Source: PFJX01 sp963713085 (GTDB lineage Bacteria > Pseudomonadota > Gammaproteobacteria > Burkholderiales > Thiobacillaceae). From it: a stretch of DNA of 64,000 bases. Shown piece after piece: positions 38,356 to 47,900 of the stretch. Under the pieces are notes generated by a model. That model was not told the DNA's origin. It did not search any database and saw only the letters and a program-made list of their open reading frames with translations. The translations under genes and the position numbers were made by a program. The first letter of the stretch is position 1. Every line of letters starts with the position of its first letter. The stretch spans positions 205,893 to 269,892 of the forward strand of contig CAVQKQ010000018.1 in assembly GCA_963713085.1 (NCBI GenBank). The letters are read 5' to 3'.

Positions 38356-38826
38356 ATGGGACATGCCGAACCGATCCGCTACCAGGAGTCCGCCGATCTG
38401 CCTTACGAGCCGGAGCGGATGTTCGATCTGGTCGCCGACATCGAACGCTATCCCGAATTCCTGCCGGAGTACCGGGCGGTGCGCGTCCTCGCTCGGACCA
38501 GGGACGGCTTGCGGGTGGAACAGGTCATCGGCCTGTCCACCCTGGAGTTGACCCTCAGCGCGGTGGCGACGCTGCGCCGGCCGGAGGCCATCCTGGTGCG
38601 TTCGCATCAGCTGTTGCTGGGCGAGTTGGAGATCCGCTGGGGGTTCGTGCCCACGGCGGCGGGCACCCGGGTGGACTTCCGGATGGCGCTGACGCCTCCC
38701 TCCAGGTTCGCGTCGGGGCTGGTCGGCCATTTGCTGCGGAAATCCGCCGCGCGAACCCTCGGTGCCTTTGTCGAGCGGGCCGACCGGATATACGGCCGAG
38801 GCGGGGATGCGGCCGATGCCGGATGA
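38356..38826 (+). CDS. RatA/COQ10-like START-domain protein
   Basis: The 156-aa protein is a polyketide cyclase/COQ10-type START domain: DLPYEPERMFDLVADIERYPEFLPEY at the N-terminus is the family hallmark, followed by beta strands and the C-terminal helix GLVGHLLRKSAARTLGAFVERA. Relatives are RatA (ribosome association) in E. coli and COQ10, a ubiquinone-binding protein. The two roles cannot be separated from sequence alone. It is divergent from the TIR array. Confidence 0.85.
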   Translation: MGHAEPIRYQESADLPYEPERMFDLVADIERYPEFLPEYRAVRVLARTRDGLRVEQVIGLSTLELTLSAVATLRRPEAILVRSHQLLLGELEIRWGFVPTAAGTRVDFRMALTPPSRFASGLVGHLLRKSAARTLGAFVERADRIYGRGGDAADAG

Positions 38827-38924
38827 GTCTCCGGCTCGCTGTTTCAGTCTGCGTGCAAGCGTTAAGCGGGACTTAAGCTTACTGGCGCAGTCTGGCGCCT
38901 CCACTCAATACGGAGGTGCTCATC

Positions 38925-39092
38925 ATGAAATTCCTGGAAACCGAATTCGCCAGACAGATGCTCGGCGTCGTCGTCGGCACGCTGCTGTTGGTCGCCAGCG
39001 TGGCGTTCGTGTCCATCCCCACGTCGCTCGGTTGCCATCCCGGCGACGCCGAGCAATGCGGGTCCTCGGCGCAGCAATGGCATCTGACCTGA
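38925..39092 (+). CDS. Small single-span membrane protein
   Basis: A 55-codon ORF begins at an ATG seven bases after GGAGGT. It has one hydrophobic helix (about 12-31, MLGVVVGTLLLVASVAFVSI) and a short tail with two cysteines (LGCHPGDAEQCGSS), likely exposed to the periplasm. No family is recognised. The good ribosome binding site and the clean membrane helix make it likely to be real. Confidence 0.6.
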   Translation: MKFLETEFARQMLGVVVGTLLLVASVAFVSIPTSLGCHPGDAEQCGSSAQQWHLT

Positions 39093-39135
39093 CCATCGGG
39101 GGCGATGCCGCCGGAAAACCGACGACCAGGCGGTC

Positions 39136-40068
39136 CTAGACGTTCAAAGACCCCCGGTGCAGCAGGACGGTCAGATCGAACGACATCGCGACGGTGCAAT
39201 GCAGCACGGCGCCCCAGAACACGGTGCCGCTCTTCATGCTGAGATGGCCGAGCGCGATGCCCGCCACGATCGCCGCCATGGCTTCGGGCATCGGCTTGGC
39301 GAAATGAATCATGCAATAGGGCACCACCATGACCGGTATCGCGAGCCAGCCGAAACGTTCCTTGAGGCCCAGCACCATGAAGCCGCGAAAGAAGAATTCC
39401 AGGGCGAAGAACTGGACGAAATAGAAACACTCCCAGATAAACCAGCGGGGCCAGATCGACTCGCCATACGAAAGGGTCAGAAAGGGGTACTTGGCTTGGA
39501 ACTGGTCCGTCGAGGAGGCGATCCACACCACCGGGATCATGAAAACCACGAACGCCAGATAAGGTTTCAGGGTCGGCCAGTCGGCACTCCAGCGCACCCC
39601 ATAATCGGCCAGACGCTGGCGCCAGACCAGGGTGATCAACACCAGAGGCACCACCAGATACCCCGCGATGCTGGTGCCGGCCCACCAAAGCAGGGGGGGC
39701 AGGTCTCGGGGGCCGGTACCCGAGAATGCGCCGCGGAAATCCGCCGCCAGGCCCCGGGCGCCGAGGCTGTCGAGAAACCAGCCGAGCCAGGACACGTCGC
39801 TGAAGTAATGGATGAACACCAGGCAGATGGGCACCGTGATGAGGATGGCGAACGGGCGCACATCCTCTCGACGTATGGACGCCTTTGCGGGAGCGTTGCC
39901 CGGTTCCGGCCGCGAGCCGCCATATTTTCTGCTCAGGCGGCGATAGCCCTGCTCCGACAGGTCCGCTTCCCTGCAGGCGGACTCCAGGGTATTGCCTTGC
40001 GCCACCGAGGCGTCGATCCGCGCCAGCTTGGCGACGATCCGTTCATGGGTGGAGGTCTTTCTAGACAT
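39136..40068 (-). CDS. CPBP-family (Abi) intramembrane protein with transposase-like HTH head
   Basis: The 310-aa protein has two parts. Residues 1-50 (KLARIDASVAQGNTLESACRE to YRRLSRKYGG) closely resemble the helix-turn-helix head of IS3-family OrfA proteins. Residues 70-300 are a polytopic CPBP-type domain with about seven helices and the motifs EFFFRGF (a variant of the EExxxR active site), a Phe/His-x-x motif in MIHFAKPMPEAM and a late His in GAVLHCTVAM. CPBP proteins include CAAX-type proteases and bacteriocin-immunity proteins. The single Glu before FFFRG instead of the usual pair may weaken protease activity. Confidence 0.8.
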   Translation of the reverse strand: MSRKTSTHERIVAKLARIDASVAQGNTLESACREADLSEQGYRRLSRKYGGSRPEPGNAPAKASIRREDVRPFAILITVPICLVFIHYFSDVSWLGWFLDSLGARGLAADFRGAFSGTGPRDLPPLLWWAGTSIAGYLVVPLVLITLVWRQRLADYGVRWSADWPTLKPYLAFVVFMIPVVWIASSTDQFQAKYPFLTLSYGESIWPRWFIWECFYFVQFFALEFFFRGFMVLGLKERFGWLAIPVMVVPYCMIHFAKPMPEAMAAIVAGIALGHLSMKSGTVFWGAVLHCTVAMSFDLTVLLHRGSLNV

Positions 40069-40273
40069 CGTCAGGCCTATCCAGTGAGATGGAAAAACCC
40101 GGCTTTAATATCACAAGTTACCTATGCCTCAGGTTGCGGCGACGCTCTCGGGTCGATTTCATGGCGCCGACCATGATCCAGACGGCGGGTACGCCTTGTT
40201 CCTGGACGGCACGTCCAGGCCAGGGATCAAGGCTGCTGCGGGAGCCGCGGCCCGGAGGCGGCCGCCGGCCCCT

Positions 40274-43200
40274 TCAGTTCAGCGGGAAGAATTCGCTGTA
40301 GACCAGTCGCTCCTCGACGACCCGCTTGCGGTAGGTTTGCCTGCCACGCTTATCAGGCACGGTGCGGTCGGTGTAATAGCGCTCGAACTCGCGCAGTACC
40401 AGGCGGGCGGGTTTGTTGCCCGTGGCCGGCAGCGTGGCGCTGGCCTGCCAGACGGCGGGATCGATCAACTCCCCGATCACCGCCATTCCGGACGACACCA
40501 GCAGTTGGGATTGGAAGGTCTGCGCGATTCCCAGCGCGCCGGCCCGCTTCACCTTGGCGGGGGCGGTCGTGGCGGGCTGCTCGAACAGACGGCCGACCGG
40601 AGTGATCCCCCCGGCGGTGTCGGTCTTGGCGCCCGGTGGCAGGGCAAGCCCGGAGGCCAGGGTGGCCACGTCGTTCCAGGCCAGGTCGCTGTCCATGTTG
40701 GGATCTCGGGTCTGCACCACCAGCTCGATCTTGTTGCGGCCCGACTCCAGCGCACTGCCGGGCGGCGGAACAAAGGAAATACCCTGGTGCGCGGAGTCGT
40801 TGTTGAACACCATCGGGCCATGGTCGGGCATCACGCCGTGAACGCTTACCTGGATCGTCTGGCCCCTGCGGGTGACGACCGCGCGGCGGCGCGGCAGCAG
40901 TTGGGCAAACTCGGCCAGGGCGACCCGGGAAATCTTCATGGTGGCCAGCGAGTGGGGCTGGTAGCGGACCAGGGCCAGGCGCACGAAGGGCATGTAGCTC
41001 GCGCCGGGGTCGATCTCGATATCGCTGTACCAGAGCTTGCGCGCGTCGTCCCATTGCACCCGGTGCCCTACCACGTGCACCGGCGTCCCGGATTCCAGCA
41101 GCGGAACCGATTCGTCGGCGACGCGGACGGTGAAGTCGCCTGCGCGGGCCAGGGATTTTGGCAGCGCCGAATCGAACAGGGGATCCATCCCCCATTGGGT
41201 CACATAGGGGAGCATGGCCTCGGGAATATCGGTGAAGCGGCCGCCGTCCGCCAGCAGCACCACGCCCAGCAGCTCGCCGTCTCCGGAGCTGAACCAGGGC
41301 CGCTCCAGGTACACACGCAGGCCGTTGCCCAGGCGGGTGCTGGACTGGGTGGCCTTGGCGGCGCCCAGGTCCTGGTTCCAGCGGAAGGTGGGCACGGCAT
41401 AGACGATGCGCGGCACTTCAGGTGCGGCGGTGTTGGCCACGCGGGTGCCGTTGGGTGTGGCGCCGGCGACATTGAACAGCACCGGCGCACCCAAGTCGTC
41501 GTCGCCGCCCACCAGCGCCTGGCTTTCCAGCGCCTCGGGGCCGGTGCGGGTGACCAGCGGCGGCTGGGTGTACAGAGATTCGGGCAGGTATTCCCGGAAC
41601 CGGGTCGTGGCCTCGATTTGGTAGCGGACCAAACGGAACTTGGTGTCCCCGAAGTCGTGCCGGTTGCCCTTGACGCGCTGGGCCGGATTGAGGGCGGCAT
41701 TGCCCGCGGGGGGCTGGGTCGCGGCCGCGGCGGCCGCCAAGGCAAAGTTGTTCGGTCCGTTTTCCGGCAGCGGGATCTCGGCCAGTCTCGCCTCCATGTC
41801 GATGCGCTTGGGTTGCGGCTGCTGGGGATCGTCAATCCATTCCCGCCAATGGGCGACCACCTCGATCTTGCCGGTGGAGGGCCCGTGCAGCTGGATCGCG
41901 GCGTTCAGATCGGTGAAGGTGGCGCCGACCTCGCGCGGGGCCTGGACCTTTTGCAGCCTGGGCGTGCACACCGGTTGCTGGGTGGCATGGACAAGCACCA
42001 GGGCACGGTAGGGCGTGAGCATCCAGTGCATGCCCAGCAGCGCCATGCCGGCGATGAAGTTTCGCTCGGCCGCGGTCTGGCTCCAGCGCGGCAGGCCGAA
42101 ATGGTCGATGTGTTGGGCTTCGATGTAGCTCGCGTAGCGCAGCCGGGCGAGGTGGCCCTTGCGCAGGAACAGGGTCAGCACGCGGTTCTGCTCGTCCCAT
42201 TTCGGGCGGCCGTCGTCTGGGAAGGTCTCCTGACAGGGGCCGTCGTCCAATTTCGCCTCGCGCTCGCTGAGCACGATGCGCAGGCCGCGGGTATCCGGCC
42301 AGTCGTCGGCGTGCTTGACCAGCAGCACCAGCTCCTGGTTGGGCGCCATCACGACGATGGCCCCGGGGCCCAGCACCATGGGCTGGGTGATGCCGATACG
42401 GGCGAAATCCTCGTGGCTGTCGCCGCGCAATGCGAAGCCACCCGCCGTGCCGTCCGGCAGGTAGGGCGTGGGTACGCTCTCCTCGCGGTGCAAAACGTAT
42501 TGCCCGCCCACCAGGCGTCCGCCGGTGGGTTCCTCGGCGGAGGGCAGGGCCGGCGGCACGCTGGTGGTCAAGGCCACGTCCTTCACGCTCGCCGGGGTGA
42601 CCAGCTCGATCTGGGCCCCCGGCAGCGGCTCGTACAGGGTTCCCGCTTCCCGAGCCGCTGTCTCGTAGGCCGCCTTGATTGTGGCCGGCGAGCCGCCGCC
42701 GAAGGCCGAGTCGAACAGCCCGTGCTGTTCGCACTGGAGCTGCGATGACTTGGGCGGCACCACGTGGCGCTCGTTGTCCGCGACATATTCGAAATCCGCC
42801 GAGGCGGGCGCCTGGACCGCCTTCTTGAAGGCCGCCGTCTGCAGATAGTCCGCCGGCTTCTTGTCGTAGTTGGAGCGGATCACCATGCGCTCCAGCGACT
42901 CGCCTTCGCTGAGCCTGTGCCTGTGCACCAGAGCAGGCGGGTCAACCGGTTCGTAACGCAGATAGCTCACCGCCTCGGTCGCCTGCTCCAGGGGAGCCAG
43001 GCTGGCATCCTCCAACCCCAGGCTGTTGCCGGCCAGGTCGACGACGCGGGCCCGGAAGCGGTAGTCCTCGCCGAAGCGCAGTCTGGGCAGGCTGCCGGGT
43101 CGGGCATGGAAGCGCACGGCCAAGCCGTTGCCTTTCTTGGCCGTGTCCTGGACATCTCCCACCGTCTCGCCCTGCAGGCCGCTGTCCTCGGCCGGGTCCC

Positions 43201-44932
43201 CCCGGATGGCACGGCCGGGACGCGGCGCCGCCAGGCTCCAGCCGGTCCAGCGGAACAGGGACTCGTGCAGATAGTGGTCGTCCGAACCATCGCCGGTGGT
43301 GGACGCGCCCTTTACATAGCCCTCGTCGGAACCGATATCCAGTTTCTTGCCGGTCTTGACCAGCTCGTAGTCCCCTTCCCGCTGGCACAGGGAGAACCAC
43401 TTGTCCCGGTACCGAACGTCGACCCGGTAGCCGCGTAACACGTCCTCGACGAACAGAACCACCTTGCGGGAGGCACTGGCCGAGGCCTCCACCGCGTCGT
43501 TCTTGAGCGCGGCGGCCGCCGCCGTCAGGGCCACCTGGACGGCGCGGCCATGCCGCGAAACCCCCAGGCCCCCGGAACGCAAGGCCGCCACCGGCTGCCG
43601 GTCGCCGGTGGTATAGGTCACTTCCCCATGAGTGCCGGGCTTGAGGCTGCGGCCGATGAGGTTCTGGGCGGTAAGGAGAAAGTTGGTGGTCTTGAGGCCG
43701 GCACCGTCCGGATCGACCTGGAACACGTCGAAATCAACTGGCTTCTCCTGCTTGCCCGGGGCCAGGGTGGGGTCGGCTATACCGGCGAGGCTCAGCAGCC
43801 CATCGGTGTGATCGCCGCTACGGGCGCGTGTCACGAAGCGGGTCTTGGTCAACCGCCAGGCCGTGCCGGGGTAGGCATCGGCGTTCTTGTCATGGCCGTT
43901 GCTCCAATCCACCGCCACGCCCAGGGTGCCGTCAGCAGTGCCGCCGCCGTTGACGAGGGTGTCCAGCAGGACGTTGTCGGCGGGCAGGGCGCAGTCGATG
44001 ATCAGGCCCAGGGCGCGCAGGACTTCGGGATAGTCGGCCAGGGAGGCGATGATCTGGTGAAAGTCGAACACCGGCGGTTTGGGCGCCGGCGCAATGTTCT
44101 TCAGATCGGGCCGGCGCATCCGCAGCTGCTTGTCCGTGGGCACCGTGCGCCGATAGAAGCGGTCGGCCTGGTAGAAGTTGTATTCGTCCGCGCTGGCGAA
44201 CTGGGACATCAAAGCCGAGTCGGTTCCGCCCGAAGGCGCATGCCAGTCCGGCGGCAGGGCGCGGACGGCGGCAAGCTTCTTACCGGGCTGGCCGGTCACG
44301 TCCACCACGGGCGAGTGGTAAATGCTGTCCGGGCCGAACACGAGGCCCCGCAGGCGCTGTTCAAGGGCGCCTTCATTCTTATTGTCGAAGAAACGGTCGA
44401 AACCCGGCAGCAGCGACTCTATGGCCGTATGCCCGAGATAGACCTTTTGGGTGCGTGTGCCCAGATCGACAAGCATGCCTTTCAGGACGCCGTGAGCCTC
44501 GCTCCAGGGCAGCAAGGTCGGGTGGGTGCCGGCTGCCTGGGTGGCGAGGCCACCGTAATGCTTGCGCAGGAAACCGATCACGTTGCGTACCGCGTAGGAG
44601 CGCAGGTTCACGCCGCTCATGTCCTTGAACACGAACCCGGCCACCGGCGTGGATTTTGAGAAGAACTGTCCCCACAGGCCGGGCCAGGTCTTGCCGATCA
44701 ACTCCAGGGGGATGGTCTTGCCTGCCACGATCAACCGCGGCTTGGCGGCGGCCAGGGTCTTTGGCCAGTCCAGGAAATCGGCGAAGCCGGCGGCACCCAG
44801 CTTCTGCTCGGCGGCGGTCTCCGGTGTCAACCGCGGCGAGACCACGATGGACACGCGCAGCCGTCCCGCCAACGGGCCTTCCGTTACGCGCCCATAGGGC
44901 AGGGCAGTCCAAAGTATCTTCTGCTTAGCCAT
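40274..44932 (-). CDS. Very large protein of unknown function (1552 aa)
   Basis: The 1552-aa product has no signal peptide, membrane helix or repeat I can recognise. It begins MAKQKILWTALPYGR and ends with RLVYSEFFPLN; the composition is mixed alpha/beta with many small beta strands and charged loops. It follows the 1500-aa gene by 39 bases on the same strand and a GGGAGC site precedes its ATG, so the two are very probably an operon whose products act together. A structural or surface-assembly role is possible because of the size, but there is no motif to support it. Plus-strand frames opposite it are shadows. Confidence 0.8.
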   Translation of the reverse strand: MAKQKILWTALPYGRVTEGPLAGRLRVSIVVSPRLTPETAAEQKLGAAGFADFLDWPKTLAAAKPRLIVAGKTIPLELIGKTWPGLWGQFFSKSTPVAGFVFKDMSGVNLRSYAVRNVIGFLRKHYGGLATQAAGTHPTLLPWSEAHGVLKGMLVDLGTRTQKVYLGHTAIESLLPGFDRFFDNKNEGALEQRLRGLVFGPDSIYHSPVVDVTGQPGKKLAAVRALPPDWHAPSGGTDSALMSQFASADEYNFYQADRFYRRTVPTDKQLRMRRPDLKNIAPAPKPPVFDFHQIIASLADYPEVLRALGLIIDCALPADNVLLDTLVNGGGTADGTLGVAVDWSNGHDKNADAYPGTAWRLTKTRFVTRARSGDHTDGLLSLAGIADPTLAPGKQEKPVDFDVFQVDPDGAGLKTTNFLLTAQNLIGRSLKPGTHGEVTYTTGDRQPVAALRSGGLGVSRHGRAVQVALTAAAAALKNDAVEASASASRKVVLFVEDVLRGYRVDVRYRDKWFSLCQREGDYELVKTGKKLDIGSDEGYVKGASTTGDGSDDHYLHESLFRWTGWSLAAPRPGRAIRGDPAEDSGLQGETVGDVQDTAKKGNGLAVRFHARPGSLPRLRFGEDYRFRARVVDLAGNSLGLEDASLAPLEQATEAVSYLRYEPVDPPALVHRHRLSEGESLERMVIRSNYDKKPADYLQTAAFKKAVQAPASADFEYVADNERHVVPPKSSQLQCEQHGLFDSAFGGGSPATIKAAYETAAREAGTLYEPLPGAQIELVTPASVKDVALTTSVPPALPSAEEPTGGRLVGGQYVLHREESVPTPYLPDGTAGGFALRGDSHEDFARIGITQPMVLGPGAIVVMAPNQELVLLVKHADDWPDTRGLRIVLSEREAKLDDGPCQETFPDDGRPKWDEQNRVLTLFLRKGHLARLRYASYIEAQHIDHFGLPRWSQTAAERNFIAGMALLGMHWMLTPYRALVLVHATQQPVCTPRLQKVQAPREVGATFTDLNAAIQLHGPSTGKIEVVAHWREWIDDPQQPQPKRIDMEARLAEIPLPENGPNNFALAAAAAATQPPAGNAALNPAQRVKGNRHDFGDTKFRLVRYQIEATTRFREYLPESLYTQPPLVTRTGPEALESQALVGGDDDLGAPVLFNVAGATPNGTRVANTAAPEVPRIVYAVPTFRWNQDLGAAKATQSSTRLGNGLRVYLERPWFSSGDGELLGVVLLADGGRFTDIPEAMLPYVTQWGMDPLFDSALPKSLARAGDFTVRVADESVPLLESGTPVHVVGHRVQWDDARKLWYSDIEIDPGASYMPFVRLALVRYQPHSLATMKISRVALAEFAQLLPRRRAVVTRRGQTIQVSVHGVMPDHGPMVFNNDSAHQGISFVPPPGSALESGRNKIELVVQTRDPNMDSDLAWNDVATLASGLALPPGAKTDTAGGITPVGRLFEQPATTAPAKVKRAGALGIAQTFQSQLLVSSGMAVIGELIDPAVWQASATLPATGNKPARLVLREFERYYTDRTVPDKRGRQTYRKRVVEERLVYSEFFPLN

Positions 44933-44971
44933 GTCTGCTCCCTGTCGAATGTTGTAGGCGGACCTTTGGCA

Positions 44972-47900
44972 TCATGCGAAGGCCTCGCAGTATTCACGCC
45001 AGGCGTATTGGGTCGCGTCCTGGATCTGGTTCAGTTCGTCGGCGAGGGACAGTTCCGGGAATGCTCCCATCACCTGGCGGAAGCTGGGATCGCCGTTGGA
45101 ACCGGAAAACTTGCGCTCGCAGGTGATCTGGACGCTGGCCGAGAACATGAACACCGATACCTCGATGGTCAGTTGCGCCTTGCCCACGCACTTGCCGGTC
45201 TCGAACTCGTAGCGCAGCTCCAGATAAAGTTCCAGCGATGCGCTGATGAGGCCCAGCACGCTGACGTGGCCCGCCAGGCGGAAGTAGCCGGTGAGGGAAG
45301 CCGCGTCCTGCTCCATGCGGAAATAGATGCCCGCCATCACCGACACGCCGCCCGAGGCGACGCCGAAATCCACCGAAATGCCGGCGCCGAACTCGAACGC
45401 GGCCTCCAGAATCTGGACGCCGTGGGGGTCGATGGTGACGCCGAAAAAGCCGCCGCCGCCGAACAGGGACACGGTGAGGTTGAACGGTTGCTCGCGGGTG
45501 CAGAAGTTGAACCGGGTCGACAGCGGCTGGCCGATGAAAGGCACGGTGAAGCCGGCGCCCAAGCTCAGGTTGGTGAGAGAGAACATGCCCACGGCGATGT
45601 TGGGCAGGGTCAGGGAGAAGCCCGCGTCGATGCCCTTGCTGGAGATGTCCAGGTAGGGCGGATCGGAGAAGCCGTCGAGGGGGATCAGGTCCTTCAGGGT
45701 CTCGACGAAGCTCAGCGGGCCGACGAACTTGATGTCGGTGAGCAGCACATCGACGTTCATCTTGGTCGAGGCGTCGACGCTGAACTCGATCTTCTCGAAG
45801 TTCAATTCCAGGAAGGCCGCCGGGTTGATCAGCACCAGGTCGAAATGCTTCAGGCTGCAGACGACCACCACCTTGGGGCTGCCGCCGCTCTTCTTCATGC
45901 GCGCGTCGACGGCGACGATGAAGCCGTGCTTGTCGTTGGCGCGGAAGATCGGTTCGGTGGCCGGATTCGAGCCGGGCAGGGCCCAGTTGTCGATCTCGGG
46001 CTTCCAGTCGAAATGCACCACCAGCTCGTCTCCCAGCAGGTTATCCAGGAGTTGGGTGAGATCGGCCGCCAGGCCCAGGGCCTCGGATACCGCGTCCAGG
46101 GCGTCGAGGGTCGTCTTGCGCGGCGCCCCGTCCAGCAGGCGGAACCCGGCCAGGGTGGCGCGCAGCGGGTTGATGGTGGACTTGACCGTGTCGAGCTTGG
46201 GCCCCAGCGCGCCGGGCGTGGTGAAAACCGTCGGGTCCTCCACCACCGCCCCCACCGCCTCGAACAGGGCCTTGCCGGTGCTCACCAACTGCAACACGGT
46301 CTTCAGATCGTCGAGGAAGTTCAGGCCTCGGGTCACCGCCGCCAGAACCGACTGCTTGTAGCCGGACGGCAGGGTGGCCGCCTGGGCCTTGGCGCGCAGG
46401 TCCTGGAGGGCGGCGCTGACGTCGTTGATCTTCAGGGTGAGGGCGGCGGCGTTGGACGGCGTCAACGCGGCGGCGATCTGGTCGATGGAGGGCAGACCGC
46501 CGTCCGGCTGCGGGGCCACGAAGCTGTCGAAGCGCGCCCGCAGGGTATTGAGCGTGGTGTTGACGGTGTTCAGCGCGGCCTTGACCTGGGCCACCTCGCC
46601 GCTGGCCAGGGACTGGGCCTGGGCCAGCAGGTCCTGGGCCATGGCCTTGACCACGTCCACCGCGGCCTGGGCCAGGGAGCCGCTCCGGCTGCCCAGTTCC
46701 TGCACGAAGCCGTAGGTGCGGGTCAGGGTGTTGAAGAAGGACTCCAGCTTGCCGCTCGCCTCCGAGGCGAACCTGGGCAGTTTGTCGCTGCCGCCGGCCA
46801 CGGCCTTGAGGATCTCGCCCAGGGGGATGCAGCCGAACAGCAGGGGCAGGGGCAGGTCGCTCAGGCCGCCGGGGAACATCTCGGTGCCTTGCAGGTCGGC
46901 ACCGCTTACGAACTTGTCCACCGGCCCGGTCAGCGGCCCTATGAGCCGCGACAGGCCGCTGGGCTTGAGGTTGGGCATCACGAAGCCACCCGAGCGGTCG
47001 CCCTGGGTGGAAAAATCCAGGGCGGCCATGCCCGATTCCTGGGCCACGTCGGCGAACACCTGGCCCTTGTTCCTGGCCGCGGCAGGCGCCACATCGGCGG
47101 CGTCGAAGCCATCCTTCAGGTAGGCGGCGTTCCATTGCAGCAGGTTGTTGGCGCCCGAGCCGGTCAACTGGGCCAGCGCCGCGATGCGCACCCGTGTGCC
47201 AAGAACGCTGGGGTAGAAGACCGGCCGGGACAGGTTTTGGGAATAGCCGCGCAGGCCGTTGCCCTGGGCCTCCCACTCGCCGCCGAACTCCATTTTTTCC
47301 ACCTCGACGGCGGTATCGCCGGACTTGACGCTGGGCGCCAGGGCCACCCGCTGGCGTTTGAGGTCCGCCGTCCGGCGCGGTCCCGAGCCATCTTCCCGGG
47401 CCTGCCATTCCTGGGTCGCGGCCCTGGCGTGGGTCTCGGCGCCGCGCACCAGCTTGCCGCCCACGGTCTCGTCCGAGAAAACCGGCACCAGCTTGTTGCC
47501 AACCCGCTTGCGCGGCGAGGCCAGCGAGTTGTCCATGAAGATCATCGGCAGTTCGAACTGTATGCGGCTGCCGTCGATGTCAGTGCCCACGCAGCGGAAG
47601 GCGAAGGGCGCGCCGTTGACGCAGGGCCAGAACATGCTTTGCCCGAAGGTCGCGCTGCCCGGTTTGGAATCGTAGGCCGGCCGCTGGATGACCGACGCGG
47701 CGCTGGTCGGCTGGTCCAGGTTGGGGGTGACGGCCGTAAGGATGCGCACGTTATTGAACGGGAACTGGCGTTGGAAGGCGCGCAGGCCATCCTTGCTGCG
47801 CAGCTGCGGATCCTGGTAGACGCGGTCGCGCTCGCGCACGATGATGAACATGCGCTGGCGCAGGTAGGCCGGGTTGCCGGCCAGCGCCGGGGTGTTGTTC

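Noticed and set aside
40124..42748. Plus-strand open frame of 874 codons opposite the 1552-aa gene
   Set aside because: Shadow frame with biased composition.
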